The notes: a model not told the origin generated them from the sequence alone. DNA of 17,145 nt from an uncultured Clostridia bacterium (GCA_904420265.1 CAJFUU010000144.1:1-17145), one strand, 5' to 3'; positions 1 to 6,938 are shown, counted from the stretch's first letter. Translations and numbers: made by a program.

Positions 1-825
1 ATTCTTCAGCAGGCGGCGCCGTTTCTGATTCTGGCGCTGGCGGAAACGCTGGCGGTGCTGGTGGGACAGATCGACCTGTCCGTCGGCAACAACATGGCGT
101 TTTGTACGGTCATCGTCGCGCTGGCGATGAGCGCAGGGATCCCGGTATGGCTGTCTGTGCTGGCCGGCTTGCTCACCGGAACTCTGTGCGGCCTGCTCAA
201 CGGTATTTTCATTGCCAAACTGAATGTGCCCGCGTATATTACGACCTTTGGCTTTGGCACCATGTTTTACGGTTTCGGCTCGCTGATCACCGGCGGCGTC
301 TCCATTCCGGCGCTGGACGAAGGTTTTCGCTTTCTCGCGGACGGAAGCGTGCTGGGCATCCCCATGGTGCTGATCATTGCGGTGATCGTCTTTTTGCTGG
401 TCAAGCTGCTGATAGACCGCACTGCTTTTGGGCGAAACATGTACGGCCTGGGCGGCAACCGCGAAGCGCTGTTTCTGGGCGGCGTCAATCCTGTCCGCGC
501 CGAAGCAATGATATTTGCCGTTGGCGGCGTGCTGGTTGGCATCGCGGGCGTATTGTTTGCGGCCCGCTCCGCTTCCGGGCACCCGGATTACGGCAAACAG
601 TGGGAATTCAACGCCATCGCCGCAACCATTATTGGCGGCAACTCCTTTTCCGAGGGCAACGGCAATATCTTCAAAACCGTGCTGGGCGTACTGTTTATTC
701 AGATATTGCGGACGGGCCTGAACATCTCCGGCGTATCGCCCCAGTCGCAATCTTTCCTGTTGGGCCTGATCGTAGTGGCGGCCATTTCGATAGACGTGTT
801 CTTAAAGGCCAGAAAGGAGGCATAG
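1..825 (+). CDS. RbsC-type sugar ABC transporter permease, 5' end cut by window
   Basis: Integral membrane permease of a ribose/rhamnose/AI-2 type ABC importer. The reading frame is open from the first base, so the start lies upstream; 274 residues are present, and family members are usually about 320-340, so roughly 50-60 N-terminal residues are missing. The protein is a series of hydrophobic segments with the family signature QIDLSVG at about residues 23-29, and the late loop EFNAIAATIIGG that contacts the ATPase. The segment after it reads SEGNGN where most relatives have a GG-x-G pattern. A Shine-Dalgarno sequence for the next gene overlaps its last codons and the genes are 4 bases apart, so the two permeases are surely co-transcribed. 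The ATPase and the sugar-binding protein are not in the window and are probably upstream. Family call is firm; the sugar is not determined. Confidence 0.9.
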   Translation: MLQQAAPFLILALAETLAVLVGQIDLSVGNNMAFCTVIVALAMSAGIPVWLSVLAGLLTGTLCGLLNGIFIAKLNVPAYITTFGFGTMFYGFGSLITGGVSIPALDEGFRFLADGSVLGIPMVLIIAVIVFLLVKLLIDRTAFGRNMYGLGGNREALFLGGVNPVRAEAMIFAVGGVLVGIAGVLFAARSASGHPDYGKQWEFNAIAATIIGGNSFSEGNGNIFKTVLGVLFIQILRTGLNISGVSPQSQSFLLGLIVVAAISIDVFLKARKEA

Positions 826-829
826 CGGC

Positions 830-1807
830 ATGAAAAGACAGAAAAAGGATTTCTTCGCAATCTTCTTTGAAACTGGCCTGTATCGGATTGGCATACTCGT
901 CATTATGTGCGTTGTAATGTCGCTGATTTCCAACAACTTCTTCCGGTGGAGCAACTTTTTGAACATCTTCCGCCAGTCGTCGGTGCTGCTGGTGCTGGCC
1001 GCCTGCGCCACGGGGTGCATTCTCACGCATGGCATCGACAATTCCATCGGCGGCGTAATGTCGCTGTGCGGCTGTGCCTGCGGCTGGTTTTTGAACAACG
1101 ACTTCCCCATCGCCGTTTCCATTCTTCTCACGCTGCTCATCGGGATGGCCTTTGGCTGCATCAATGGTTTTCTGATCGGAGTCATCAAAATACCGCCGTT
1201 TGTATCCACCTATGGCGTCAGCTACATTGCCAACGGCCTGGCGCTGATCCTGATGGGCTCGGATATATTCTCCGGATTCCCGCGCGCGTTCCGCAATTTG
1301 GCGTCCGGCAATGTGCTGGGCTTTCCGCTGATTACCATCATTGCCCTGGGGGTGACGCTGCTGATGTATCTGCTGTTGCAGCGCAGCAATTTCGGCAAGC
1401 AGGTGTACAGCGTCGGCGCGAACTACACGACGGCCAAGTATTCCGGCATCAACACGCTGTTTACGCTGTTCATCGTCTATATCCTCAGCGGATGCGGCGC
1501 CGCCATCGGCGGTATTTTACAAAGCGCGCGCCAGAGCGCGGCGCAGGCGGGCATGGGCGATACCTTCCAGATGACGGCGATCGCCTCCATCGTCATCGGC
1601 GGCACGTCTATGGCCGGCGGCGAGGGCAGCGTGTTTGGCGCGATCATCGGCGCGCTGATTCTTACGCTGATTGTCAACGCCATGAACCTGCTGGGCGTGC
1701 CCGCGCTGGCGCAGTCCATCGTCACCGGCGCGATTATCGTATTGGCCGTATTGCTGGACGTGCAGATGAAGCGCATCCAGAAAAACCGCGCGGAAGCGCT
1801 GGCCTGA
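830..1807 (+). CDS. RbsC-type sugar ABC transporter permease, second subunit
   Basis: Second membrane permease of the same importer, 325 residues, a normal full length. The start follows AAAGGAGG at 813-820 with 9 bases of spacing. A charged N-terminus (KRQKKD) leads into about eight or more hydrophobic segments. The family motif appears as GIDNSIGG near residues 70-77 instead of the usual GIDLSVG, and the ATPase-contact loop is well kept (QMTAIASIVIGGTSMAGGEG, about residues 248-267). Two unlike permeases in tandem suggest a heterodimeric channel, as known for LsrC/LsrD (AI-2) and RhaP/RhaQ (rhamnose) systems. The rhamnulokinase-type kinase further on would fit the second, but this is inference. 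It is followed after 32 bases by the propeller gene, probably in one operon. Confidence 0.92.
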   Translation: MKRQKKDFFAIFFETGLYRIGILVIMCVVMSLISNNFFRWSNFLNIFRQSSVLLVLAACATGCILTHGIDNSIGGVMSLCGCACGWFLNNDFPIAVSILLTLLIGMAFGCINGFLIGVIKIPPFVSTYGVSYIANGLALILMGSDIFSGFPRAFRNLASGNVLGFPLITIIALGVTLLMYLLLQRSNFGKQVYSVGANYTTAKYSGINTLFTLFIVYILSGCGAAIGGILQSARQSAAQAGMGDTFQMTAIASIVIGGTSMAGGEGSVFGAIIGALILTLIVNAMNLLGVPALAQSIVTGAIIVLAVLLDVQMKRIQKNRAEALA

Positions 1808-1839
1808 TTGCATTCCAGAGATAAAAGGAGAGGGCGACT

Positions 1840-2856
1840 ATGAACATTGAGAAACGCAAAATTGTCGATTTGCCCATGGTATATGTCACCGCAGAACTCG
1901 CGTTGGGCGCGAAACGCTATCTGGCGGCAGTCAGCGAAGCGCCCGGGGAAAAGGCCTATATCATCGACCCGGAAACGTGCGAATACGCCCAGCTTTGGCA
2001 GGGCGATACGGGCGTAATGAACGTAATACAAGTTCCCGGCAGGGAACAGTTGCTGGCCATTACCCGTTTTTACCCGGTCTTCCAGTCCAGGGAAGCGGCC
2101 ATCTGCCTCTTGGAGCCCACGGCGGCGGGCTATATGCGCCCCTGGAACATCCGCGAGGTCATGCCGCTGCCCTTCTGCCACCGCATCGGCATTGTGGAAA
2201 ACGCGAACGGCCTGTTTGTAATTGCCTGCCAGTTGTGCCGCGACAAGGATTTTCAGGAGGACTGGAGCAAACCCGGCGCAATCTGGATGGCGCCGGTTCC
2301 GGAAACGCCCGGCGGCAAATGGACGCTGACGAAGATATTCGACGGACTGACAAAGAACCACGGGCTTTATATCGACAAGGGCAATCAAGCCTATATCTGC
2401 GCTGAAAACGGCGTGCTGCTGTTTGATTTGTCCAACTACAAGGCCGGAGAGAGCGCGTGCCCGACGCTGTTGTCTGCAACGCCCAGCAGCGATATCGCCA
2501 TTGCCGAAGCGAACGGGCGGAAATATGCGGGAACCATCGAGCCGTTCCACGGAAATACACTGGCGGTATACGACCTGGAGGGCGGCCGCTATGCGCAAAC
2601 CGCCGCGTACGATATAGATTTTGGCCACGTCGTGTGGGCGGGTTCGCTGTTTGGCCGGTCGTCTCTGATCGCCGGAAGCCGCGGCGGCGAAAAGCAGTTG
2701 GAAATTGTCGATTTGGAAAGCGGCGCACGGACGCAAATTGAAGCGGGCGTCGGGCCCACGCAGGTCACCGTCTATGAAGAAAACGGCGTCTATAAAGTGC
2801 TTTCCGCCAACCACGGTTCCGGGGAAGTCACCCTGTACACGCTGCGAAGGGATTGA
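1840..2856 (+). CDS. probable beta-propeller protein of unknown function
   Basis: Not recognised as a named family. The 338-residue product has no signal peptide and no membrane segment, so it is probably cytoplasmic. It is built of repeating beta-strand units ending in hydrophobic-Asp-Leu or Tyr-Thr-Leu strands (for example LLFDLSNY near 193-200, LAVYDLEGG 241-249, LEIVDLESG 287-295, TLYTL 331-335), the pattern of a beta-propeller. A histidine sits at a comparable place in successive units: His114, His174, His237, His263 and His325, mostly followed by Gly or a hydrophobic residue. The start is set by AAAGGAGAGGG about 8 bases upstream. Being third after two permease genes and just before a terminator, it probably handles the imported sugar or senses it; lactonase, lyase or binding roles are all open. 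Confidence 0.6.
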   Translation: MNIEKRKIVDLPMVYVTAELALGAKRYLAAVSEAPGEKAYIIDPETCEYAQLWQGDTGVMNVIQVPGREQLLAITRFYPVFQSREAAICLLEPTAAGYMRPWNIREVMPLPFCHRIGIVENANGLFVIACQLCRDKDFQEDWSKPGAIWMAPVPETPGGKWTLTKIFDGLTKNHGLYIDKGNQAYICAENGVLLFDLSNYKAGESACPTLLSATPSSDIAIAEANGRKYAGTIEPFHGNTLAVYDLEGGRYAQTAAYDIDFGHVVWAGSLFGRSSLIAGSRGGEKQLEIVDLESGARTQIEAGVGPTQVTVYEENGVYKVLSANHGSGEVTLYTLRRD

Positions 2857-2909
2857 TCCGCAGCACTTAACCGTTTGAGAATGAAAGGCATAAACAAATT
2901 CACCAAAAT

Positions 2910-2936
2910 GGCGACGGATATCCGCCGCCGTTTTTT
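2910..2936 (+). terminator. intrinsic terminator after the transporter/propeller operon
   Basis: Arms GGCGACGG (2910-2917) and CCGCCGCC (2922-2929) form an 8-base stem with one A-C mismatch and an ATAT loop, followed at once by G and six T (2931-2936). It lies 54 bases after the propeller gene stop and closes that operon. Confidence 0.8.
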
Positions 2937-3376
2937 ATCCCGTGGGAATGGGCAACGCAGCCCTATGCTTTGCATCAGAGGCCGTTTGAAAAGGAAAGCC
3001 GCTGTTTGGCAGGGGCTTTCGCCGGTTTTCTGAAGCGTTCGCAGGCTTGGGAGCGCCAGCGCATTGCGAGGGATTTTCAAACAGGCCCCGATCTGTCGCG
3101 GCTGCGGCATTTGCCGGTATAACAACGAAGAAAGCAGCAAAGCGCTGAAAAGAACTGTTCTGCGGTTTTATGCATTTCCCGGAATGGTCATACAAAAGCG
3201 GCCATGGATTTGGTCGTTTCCGTCCTTCCCGCTTAAGGCCGCCAATCCGGCTTCCGCAGGCGATATGCATTTATCATTCATCAATTCTCCGATATAAATA
3301 AATCCATGCTCCAAATTTTGACCATGTTTTTCAATTGTATGTTGTGGGTATAAAAAGGTAGAAATACCATGAACGC
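2937..3376. other. noncoding stretch between transporter operon and sigma-like pair
   Basis: About 440 bases without a credible gene. It contains the folded inverted-repeat element at 2979-3087. The last 90 bases (about 3285-3365) are strikingly AT-rich compared with the rest of the window and probably hold the promoter for the next two genes: TTGACC at 3318-3323 and TATAAA at 3349-3354 are visible but 25 bases apart, too far for a standard sigma-A promoter, so no exact promoter is assigned. The open frames crossing this stretch on either strand lack ribosome binding sites and family resemblance. Confidence 0.5.
2979..3087. repeat. folded inverted-repeat element, three-way-junction shape
   Basis: Outer arms AGGCCGTTTGAAAA (2979-2992) and TTTTCAAACAGGCC (3074-3087) are reverse complements apart from one extra base. 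Directly inside the left arm lies a second hairpin, GAAAGCC-G-CTG (2994-3004) against CAG-G-GGCTTTC (3010-3020), with a five-base loop. A weaker third pairing, TCGCA (3039-3043) with TGCGA (3065-3069), fills the other half. The whole would fold as a three-way junction either as DNA or as RNA. It may be a small nonautonomous repeat or a structured RNA; the sequence alone does not tell which. Confidence 0.45.
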
Positions 3377-3382
3377 AGGAGG
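3377..3382 (+). promoter_or_regulatory. ribosome binding site that fixes the start at 3390
   Basis: AGGAGG lies 7 bases before the ATG at 3390. An in-frame ATG at 3369 has no such site in front and would put this motif inside the coding region, so 3390 is chosen. Confidence 0.8.
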
Positions 3383-3389
3383 TTTTGCC

Positions 3390-3818
3390 ATGTACCATGA
3401 CGATGAATTTATTTGGTTGACACCGCAGCCAAAGAACAGACTCACCCTTGTCATTCCAAACGAAAATTACATCATTATCAGGCCGGCATTGCAGACGGAG
3501 TTGCCTGCAAAGGCCAGCATTGGCTATATTCCCGAAAAACGGGTTATTGCCTTCCGGGCGGATGAAAATGGCTTTACAATTCCCAAAATCGGCAGGATTA
3601 CGCTTTCAAATGAAAGAATTACGCTTTCAGATATGACGCGCAGCCTTGTCGAGCACGGCCTGTTTTATCCGGCTTACTTTTCCGCGACGCGTGTTGGAGA
3701 CAGATGGTACGCCACATTGGATGCGCAGCAAAAACCGGCGTTAAATTTGAAGAAACCTCCGCGCCGGAAGAAAAAGCCCGATTTGGAGCGTCTTGCAGAG
3801 GAGGCAGATAGCTTGTGA
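3390..3818 (+). CDS. unrecognised basic protein paired with a sigma-like factor
   Basis: Product of 142 residues that I cannot assign to a family. The N-terminal two thirds is rich in alternating hydrophobic residues of beta type (RLTLVIP, NYIIIRPAL, RVIAFRAD, GRITLSNERITLSD). It is followed by an aromatic stretch (HGLFYPAYF), a strongly basic run KKPPRRKKK near residues 121-129, and a short acidic tail. That layout suggests a small beta-rich domain with a nucleic-acid-binding or protein-binding tail. The last four bases overlap the start of the sigma-like gene, and the downstream ribosome binding site lies within its end, so the two are translationally coupled and probably work together, for instance as sigma partner, co-sigma or anti-sigma. 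The function is inferred from context only. Confidence 0.7.
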   Translation: MYHDDEFIWLTPQPKNRLTLVIPNENYIIIRPALQTELPAKASIGYIPEKRVIAFRADENGFTIPKIGRITLSNERITLSDMTRSLVEHGLFYPAYFSATRVGDRWYATLDAQQKPALNLKKPPRRKKKPDLERLAEEADSL

Positions 3819-4363
3819 CTTTTACAGATCCTGTCGATCTGGAAATGGCGGCGTACGAGCTGTTCGCGCCGCATATTCAAAGGCTTTGCCAGCATAACTG
3901 GCGCTTTCTCGAACAAGAGGACCGCATTTCTGAGGCGGCGTATATTTTTATCATTACCTTGCGAACTTTCCCTACGAACAGCGGCCATTTCTGGCAGGAA
4001 TATGTGCAGGCCCTGAATGCCTACATGCAGAAATTGCGGGCGGAATACAACCGTCAAAAATGCTGGCTTTCACTCGACGCCCCCTTGCGCACGAAACGCA
4101 ATAATGAAGTTGGCAAATGCACGCTGTTGGATTTCCTCGGCGCTTCCGACACAGATTCCAGCGATATACTTGTGCACCGGTTCCTGAATACGCTGCCAAA
4201 GCAGCGGCGAGACATCCTGGAACGGCTTATGGACGGCAAAACGCGCAGAGCGATCTGCATGCGGACGAAGCTGAAATCCTACGAATTGGAGCAGTGTTTG
4301 CAGGAAGTGTGCGAGGATTACAGGGACTTCCGCCTGAAAATCGACGGCGACAATATCCTCTGA
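3815..4363 (+). CDS. sigma-70-like RNA polymerase factor, small and divergent
   Basis: A 182-residue protein resembling the sigma-70 family. Its GTG start overlaps the previous stop in GTGA and follows GAGGAGG at 3798-3804. Residues about 10-85 resemble a shortened region 2 (YELFAPHIQRLCQHNWRFL onward). LSLDAPL near 86-92 is the linker phrase common after region 3 in sigma factors, and LLDFLGASDTDSSD follows as the usual acidic connector. The last 60 residues (FLNTLPKQRRDILERLMDGKT then a helix-turn-helix-like segment) match region 4. The recognition helix is poorly conserved and a clear -10 recognition helix is hard to see, so it may need its coupled partner, as co-sigma pairs do, or may have changed role. 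Its targets are unknown. Family resemblance moderate to good. Confidence 0.7.
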   Translation: MTFTDPVDLEMAAYELFAPHIQRLCQHNWRFLEQEDRISEAAYIFIITLRTFPTNSGHFWQEYVQALNAYMQKLRAEYNRQKCWLSLDAPLRTKRNNEVGKCTLLDFLGASDTDSSDILVHRFLNTLPKQRRDILERLMDGKTRRAICMRTKLKSYELEQCLQEVCEDYRDFRLKIDGDNIL

Positions 4364-4404
4364 AACGCAAAGGAGCGCCCGCTGTTTCGTTTTCACAAAC
4401 GCAC

Positions 4405-4433
4405 GTATGAGGCGGCGGCTTGCCGCATCATAC
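4405..4433 (+). other. strong hairpin downstream of sigma-like gene
   Basis: GTATGAGGCGGC (4405-4416) pairs with GCCGCATCATAC (4422-4433), 12 base pairs with one mismatch and a five-base loop. No T run follows, so it is either a transcript-stabilising end or part of the hairpin array, not a typical intrinsic terminator. Confidence 0.5.
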
Positions 4434-4459
4434 AGTATACAAACAAAGCTGCGCCCCGT

Positions 4460-4474
4460 GTATTCCGCGGGGCT
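4460..4474 (+). repeat. 15-base direct repeat, left copy
   Basis: GTATTCCGCGGGGCT, identical to 4846-4860. The two copies bound most of the hairpin array, 386 bases apart. The copy also overlaps the GCCCCG/CGGGGC hairpin at 4453-4473. Confidence 0.75.
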
Positions 4475-4477
4475 CGG

Positions 4478-4503
4478 CTTGTCAAAAAAGTATTTTTGAC
4501 AAG
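4478..4503. other. AT-rich perfect dyad
   Basis: CTTGTCAAAAA (4478-4488) and TTTTTGACAAG (4493-4503) are perfect reverse complements around a four-base loop. It reads the same on both strands and could act as a bidirectional terminator between the convergent genes, with the T run lying inside the right arm. Confidence 0.5.
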
Positions 4504-4782
4504 CTGGCGGACGGGGAAACAAGTCCCCGCCGGGCGCCACGCTCAAATCTTCAATTTGAACCGTAACAGTTTCGCATTTGGCGAAACCGCAGAATTTGCA
4601 GGATTCTGCGTCTCCGGGGCCACACCCTCCAATTTTCGCGCGCACCGCTTTGCGGCATAAGCGAAGATTGCAAAGAAGCGATTTTTGCTCTGGGAAATGG
4701 GATTTTCCAAATCGTCAAAGCCGGCCGGCTTTCACCGGCTTAAAACCCTGAAGGATTTTCAGCCTGCCGCCGGAAACGATTT

Positions 4783-4816
4783 AAAGCGCGAAAGGGCTTC
4801 GGCCCTCTCGCGCTTT
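4783..4816 (-). terminator. probable terminator of the leftward kinase/VOC operon
   Basis: Arms of 15 bases (4783-4797 and 4802-4816) pair with a single mismatch around a TTCG tetraloop, the most stable hairpin in the region. Read leftward, the hairpin is followed by TTAAATCGTTT, a moderately T-rich tail. It lies 73 bases beyond the stop of the small VOC gene. The tail is weaker than a classical T run. Confidence 0.5.
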
Positions 4817-4845
4817 CCAGGATTTTTGGGCAACCTGATCCCAGC

Positions 4846-4860
4846 GTATTCCGCGGGGCT
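4846..4860 (+). repeat. 15-base direct repeat, right copy
   Basis: Second exact copy of GTATTCCGCGGGGCT, 29 bases from the stop of the leftward VOC gene. See the left copy at 4460-4474. Confidence 0.75.
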
Positions 4861-4889
4861 GGCTTTATGCGCATAGCGGCGTTGAACCG

Positions 4890-5300
4890 TCAGACCTTGC
4901 GGCGGAATTCATAGAAGTTGATGACCTCTCCACACGGGCCATAGATGCTGAAAGCGCGGCCGCCGTCCAGAGGCTTTTCAAGGACGTCCATGCCGTTGGA
5001 GCGGATTTTCACGCCTTTGGCAAGCAAGTCGTTATAAACCTCGTCGATATTCTCAACATCCATGCCGAAGTGGGAAAGCACCGGCTCCTTTTCGGGGATT
5101 TCCCAGCTTACGTAATCCGCTCCCTCGGGCGGGGTGATCAGCTCAATCTGGCAATTGCCGAGGCGCAGCAGGCAGAAGCCGCCAAAGGCGCAGTCATCCT
5201 CGCGGTCGATCAGTTCAAATCCCAGCGTGTTCAGGTAAAAATCCAGCGACTTTTCCGTATCCCTGGCATAGACGCTGATGTGATGCAATCCCTTAATCAT
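4890..5300 (-). CDS. small VOC (glyoxalase-fold) protein next to kinase
   Basis: A 136-residue, single-module protein of the vicinal oxygen chelate superfamily, which includes glyoxalase I, methylmalonyl-CoA epimerase and extradiol dioxygenases. Two beta-alpha-beta-beta-beta units are visible: MIKGLHHISVYARDTEKSLD with FYLNTLGFEL, then HFGMDVENIDEVYNDLLAKG. Expected metal ligands His7, Glu53 (QIELI) and His77 are present. At the fourth position, relatives usually read IEFYE and this one reads INFYE (Asn128), leaving Glu131 nearby as a possible substitute. The start is set by AAAGGAG at 5309-5315, 8 bases upstream; a longer in-frame reading back to 5393 runs into the kinase gene and lacks a site. 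Gap to the kinase is 13 bases, so it shares that operon. A role as isomerase, epimerase or lyase on the kinase substrate or product is possible but unproven. Confidence 0.85.
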   Translation of the reverse strand: MIKGLHHISVYARDTEKSLDFYLNTLGFELIDREDDCAFGGFCLLRLGNCQIELITPPEGADYVSWEIPEKEPVLSHFGMDVENIDEVYNDLLAKGVKIRSNGMDVLEKPLDGGRAFSIYGPCGEVINFYEFRRKV

Positions 5301-5313
5301 GCAAGCCACTCCT

Positions 5314-6822
5314 TTAAATTTTGAGAACGTCCGCGGTGAACGCCCAGTACTTTTTCTGCCACAACTCCGCGTCCTCGGGCAAGTATTCGTCAATCCTGAA
5401 GCTGTTTTTCACCAGAGCGTGCGCTTCTTCCTCGCCGGAAATTTCGCCCAGGCCGTACATCTGGCAGAGTATGTTGCCCGCCACAGAGGCCTCGGGAATG
5501 CCGGCGTAGATGGGAATGCCGCAGGCATTGGCGGAAAGCTGGTTCAAAAGCGTGTTCTGGCAGCCGCCGCCCACAATATACATGCGCTGCGCGGGAATGG
5601 AGCATATCTGGCCGAGGCGCTCAAGCGTATAGCGGTATTTCAGCGCCAGGCTTTCCAGCGCAATGCGCGCCAGGCGGGGAACATCGCCGGCATCGATGGA
5701 AACGCCGTAGCGCTCCTGCAGATCGCGGCTGATTTCCACGGACATGCTCTTGGGGTTGAAGAAGCGCTCGGCATCCGGGTCGAAATAATAGGCGTTGTCC
5801 TCAACCGTGCCGGCCATACCGGCAATCTCGCCAAAGGAATACTTCTCCCACTCTGCCTGGCAGCGCTGCATTACCCACATGCCTGCCACATTCTTTTTGA
5901 ACATGTAGCGGTCGATGGGCATATTGCTGTTGGAGCAGTTGAAAGCCCAAGCCTCGCGCGTGAGCACCGGACGCTCCACCACCGTGCCCACCAGCGACCA
6001 GGACCCGCTGCTGTTGAAATAGGTTCCCGGCCTGCGGTCCGGCACCACGAAGGCGGCGTCCGCGGTATCGTGAATGGCGGGCGTGACCACCTCGGGCGGC
6101 TCTTCCAGCCCCACCTGTTCGCAGATGGCGGGATAGACGCGCCCCAGGCGGTCGCCGCTGCGCACCACCGGCATCTTCAAATCGTCGCTCAGATGGAAGC
6201 TGCGGAAAATCCCGTCCTCCCACATCCAGGTTTCCTGGTTCATCATCTTTGAATAGCTGGCCATGGAAAGTTCCGTGCAGGCCTTGCCGCACAGGAAGTA
6301 CTGGAAAATATCGCCGAAGAACAAGAAGCCATGCGCATGCTCCAAAACGCTGTTTTCCCGCAGCCCTTCGTCAATCATCTGCAAAACCGTGTCGTTTTTC
6401 ATGGTGTGGTTGCCGCAGATGGCGAACATGCGCTCGGGCCCAAAATCATTCAGTATGCGCATGGCTTCCGGCGAAGGCTGGGCATAGCGGTAGGCGACGG
6501 GCATCTTGGGGATATTGCCCTGGCCGTCCAGAAACACAAAGTCGGACCCAAAGGAATCCGCTCCAAGGCTCTCCAGGCGCGCGCCATACTTTTCCACAAA
6601 GCGTTTCAGGCCCTCAAGGATGTGTTCCCACCAGCGGTAGATATTGCGGATGTGCTTGTCGCCCAGGCACAGATCGCCCGTCTGGAAGCGGTAAAGTTCG
6701 TCCAGCTGCAGCCGCCCGCCGGCCCGATAGCCGGCAAACAGCCTGCCGCTGCCCGCTCCGATGTCAATGGCCACATGATACCGATTTTGGGTTTCGTTTG
6801 CGCGAGGTTGGTTAATCTTCAT
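5314..6822 (-). CDS. rhamnulokinase-family carbohydrate kinase (FGGY)
   Basis: Cytoplasmic ATP-dependent kinase of the FGGY family, 502 residues, closest in motifs to L-rhamnulokinase, which makes L-rhamnulose 1-phosphate. Seen in order: the first phosphate loop AIDIGAGSGR (18-27), GSDFVFLD (92-99), catalytic-type Asp252 in AIHDTADA, the rhamnulokinase signatures SSGSWSLVG (271-279) and NVAGMWVMQ (311-319), then GGGCQNTLLNQLSANA near the C-terminus. Divergence from classical RhaB (FGSDF in place of WGVDF, an altered sugar-facing segment around NHTMKND) leaves room for another ketose. Start: ATG at 6822 is preferred. A GTG at 6843 would leave only about 17 bases after the predicted transcription start; the Shine-Dalgarno for either start is weak (GGAG 15 bases before the ATG). 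It is the first gene of a leftward operon with the small VOC gene. Confidence 0.85.
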   Translation of the reverse strand: MKINQPRANETQNRYHVAIDIGAGSGRLFAGYRAGGRLQLDELYRFQTGDLCLGDKHIRNIYRWWEHILEGLKRFVEKYGARLESLGADSFGSDFVFLDGQGNIPKMPVAYRYAQPSPEAMRILNDFGPERMFAICGNHTMKNDTVLQMIDEGLRENSVLEHAHGFLFFGDIFQYFLCGKACTELSMASYSKMMNQETWMWEDGIFRSFHLSDDLKMPVVRSGDRLGRVYPAICEQVGLEEPPEVVTPAIHDTADAAFVVPDRRPGTYFNSSGSWSLVGTVVERPVLTREAWAFNCSNSNMPIDRYMFKKNVAGMWVMQRCQAEWEKYSFGEIAGMAGTVEDNAYYFDPDAERFFNPKSMSVEISRDLQERYGVSIDAGDVPRLARIALESLALKYRYTLERLGQICSIPAQRMYIVGGGCQNTLLNQLSANACGIPIYAGIPEASVAGNILCQMYGLGEISGEEEAHALVKNSFRIDEYLPEDAELWQKKYWAFTADVLKI

Positions 6823-6866
6823 GTTCAATTTATCCAACTCCACATTCTTTGCATTTGGTTATTTGT

Positions 6867-6895
6867 AGTGTAATTATAAAAAAACACAGCGTCAA
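6867..6895 (-). promoter_or_regulatory. leftward promoter of the kinase/VOC operon
   Basis: On the minus strand TTGACG (6890-6895) is followed after 17 bases by TACACT (6867-6872), a good sigma-A-type match. Transcription would begin near 6860, about 38 bases before the ATG at 6822. Confidence 0.65.
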
Positions 6896-6905
6896 GAGGC
6901 ATTGT

Positions 6906-6923
6906 TGAGCGTTTGTGCGTTCA
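6906..6923. promoter_or_regulatory. dyad between the divergent promoters
   Basis: TGAGCG (6906-6911) and CGTTCA (6918-6923) are reverse complements with one mismatch, separated by six bases. The site sits between the two -35 boxes, where one regulator could affect both operons. No family-specific consensus is recognised. Confidence 0.4.
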
Positions 6924-6938
6924 CAGGGCAAATGGCGA

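Larger units (their letters stand above)
4364..4889. repeat. hairpin-rich noncoding region
   Basis: About 525 bases with no credible gene but at least ten perfect or near-perfect short dyads placed almost end to end. Clear ones are 4405-4433, 4453-4473 (GCCCCG/CGGGGC), 4478-4503, 4512-4529 (CGGGGA/TCCCCG), 4543-4559 (TCAAAT/ATTTGA), 4569-4587 (GTTTCGC/GCGAAAC), 4588-4610 (CGCAGAAT/ATTCTGCG), 4718-4741 (AAGCCGG/CCGGCTT) and 4783-4816. The region lies between the ends of convergent genes. Some dyads could act as terminators, but one or two would suffice for that. Confidence 0.6.

Noticed and set aside
1477..2814. 445-codon open frame on the minus strand
   Set aside because: It lies antisense across the second permease and the propeller gene, has no ribosome binding site or family resemblance, and is explained by GC-rich codon usage of the true genes.
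4685..4876. 63-codon open frame in the hairpin array
   Set aside because: It is made of the hairpin sequences themselves, with no ribosome binding site.
5299..6252. 317-codon open frame on the plus strand
   Set aside because: It lies antisense to the rhamnulokinase-family gene, whose motifs are clear; it is a shadow frame.
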